From: Bettongia penicillata ogilbyi
Taxonomy: Eukaryota > Chordata > Mammalia > Diprotodontia > Potoroidae
Reading direction: 5' to 3'
Length of the DNA stretch: 64,000 nt
Assembly (NCBI GenBank): GCA_023548195.1
Contig: JAJHZJ010000311.1
Span: 2,185,836 to 2,249,835, forward strand
Part shown: positions 63,655 through 64,000 of the stretch, in pieces
Layout of the letters: the number at the start of each line of letters is the position of its first letter
Position numbering within the stretch: position 1 is the first letter of the stretch
Translations under genes and position numbers: made by a program
Notes under the pieces: generated by a model
The model's database searches: none
What the model was told of the DNA's origin: nothing
The model's input: the letters and a program-made list of their open reading frames with translations, nothing else

Positions 63655-63750
63655 ATAGGTGCCTTTAAGGAGTTAACTCCTGAGGTAACATCTCATTCTG
63701 GCCCAACTGGCCCCTCGTGGCATCTAGAGGCCAATTCAGTCCAGTTGACA
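63655..63750 (+). mobile_element. 3' LTR remnant
   Basis: The last ~30 bases ('agaggccaattcagtccagt' then tgaca) parallel the end of the 5' LTR ('agaggccagttcagtctggt'). Upstream similarity fades within about 50 bases, and the TATA part of the 5' LTR has no counterpart. The 3' LTR is therefore mostly deleted or replaced. Confidence 0.6.
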
Positions 63751-64000
63751 AGATAATTTAAGAAATATTGAACTATCTGAAAGCCATGAACAAAAAGAAA
63801 GAACCTAGACATAATATTTTAAGAAATCATACAGGAAAACTGCCTAGATATTATAGAGCCAGAAGAGAAAATAAAAATGGAAAGAATCCATTGATCACCA
63901 CCTGAAAGAAATCTGAAAATTAAAACTCCAGAAATACTATGCTCATTCTCCTGGGTAATGGATAAAATACTGAAAGCAACCATAAAGAAATTATTCAATT

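Larger units (their letters stand above)
59645..63750 (+). mobile_element. Defective endogenous retrovirus in L1 ORF1
   Basis: Parts in order: 5' LTR (59645-59957), tRNA-Leu-type primer site (59963), a GGTGAGT splice-donor-like site (60082), a long non-coding interior, a pol C-terminal relic (63297-63367), and the last part of an LTR ending ccagttgaca (63750). Flanks agagaa (59639-59644) and agataa (63751-63756) agree at 5 of 6, and L1 ORF1 reads on across the break. No gag, protease, RT or env frame remains. Class is uncertain: the primer site is typical of ERV-L, but the pol relic looks gammaretrovirus-like (class I). Confidence 0.75.
58585..64000 (+). mobile_element. L1 5' UTR and ORF1, sense, split by an endogenous retrovirus
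   Basis: 5' end at 58585 ('gagccaagatggcagagtga'), 5' UTR to about 59200 matching 21640-22200, ORF1 from about 59330. The ERV at 59645-63750 breaks it. ORF1 resumes at 63751 ('agataatttaagaaatattg', 'gaagccatgaacaaaaagaa'-type) and runs off the window. Stops and frameshifts are present before and after the break, so it was probably dead already. Confidence 0.88.

Noticed and set aside
59645..63750. Intact viral gene search in the ERV
   Set aside because: No frame over about 85 codons with retroviral content; only a short pol terminus is recognisable.

Overview
This window is nuclear DNA of a marsupial (metatherian) mammal. The evidence is its repeat content. There are many copies of the marsupial tRNA-headed SINEs (MAR1-type heads reading 'cagctaggtggcacagtgg', and WSINE-type copies whose tails read 'ccaagaaaaccccaaatggg'). 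There are also abundant MIR/THER-1 CORE-SINEs, long LINE-2 and L3/CR1 remnants, marsupial L1 copies, hAT MITEs and one endogenous retrovirus. No rRNA, tRNA, CRISPR or bacterial-type operon is present. I cannot tell from the sequence alone which marsupial it is. All family names are from memory of consensus sequences; RepeatMasker with a marsupial library would be the deciding test.

I see no protein-coding gene or spliced exon that I can support. Every open frame longer than about 60 codons is chance, low-complexity, or part of a LINE or ERV. The window is therefore intergenic or deep intronic. Most of it can be assigned to repeats; the rest is unassigned single-copy-looking sequence, with a few repeat-free stretches that could be conserved non-coding DNA (about 38.5-38.7, 42.2-42.6, 51.0-51.3 and 53.6-54.0 kb).

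Layout. 0-6.5 kb: an L1 end, MIRs, a hAT element holding an L1 ORF1 fragment inside a perfect 8-bp duplication, and a 172-bp tandem duplication seeded by a SINE. 6.5-13.5 kb: antisense L2, a probable solo LTR, nested SINEs, L1 3' ends and a 204-bp hAT MITE. 15.2-18.4 kb: an L3/CR1 copy broken by L2 and MIR, then an antisense CR1. 18.6-27.8 kb: an L1 3' end, an antisense L2 split by a GATA/GA microsatellite, and a nearly full-length but dead L1 of about 6.4 kb. 28-34.8 kb: SINEs, unique DNA, and an antisense L2 broken by a hAT element that carries an L1 3' end and a GGAA tract; then a second L1 end with a GGGAA tract and a CR1 holding a 66-bp MITE. 35-46 kb: MIRs, several L2 copies and a 629-bp hAT element with a poly-G tract. 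46-50.8 kb: a SINE inside a SINE inside an L2, a CT tract, and an L1 3' end. 51-58.5 kb: MIR/L2/SINE mosaic. 58.6-64 kb: the 5' UTR and ORF1 of an L1, split by a defective endogenous retrovirus (59645-63750) with a tRNA-Leu-type primer site and a remnant of the pol C-terminus.

Nothing here acts as a gene system. What the window offers is a stratigraphy of insertions that gives relative ages, and a few structures (duplications, hairpin, G4, Z-DNA and triplex tracts, candidate CNEs) worth testing.
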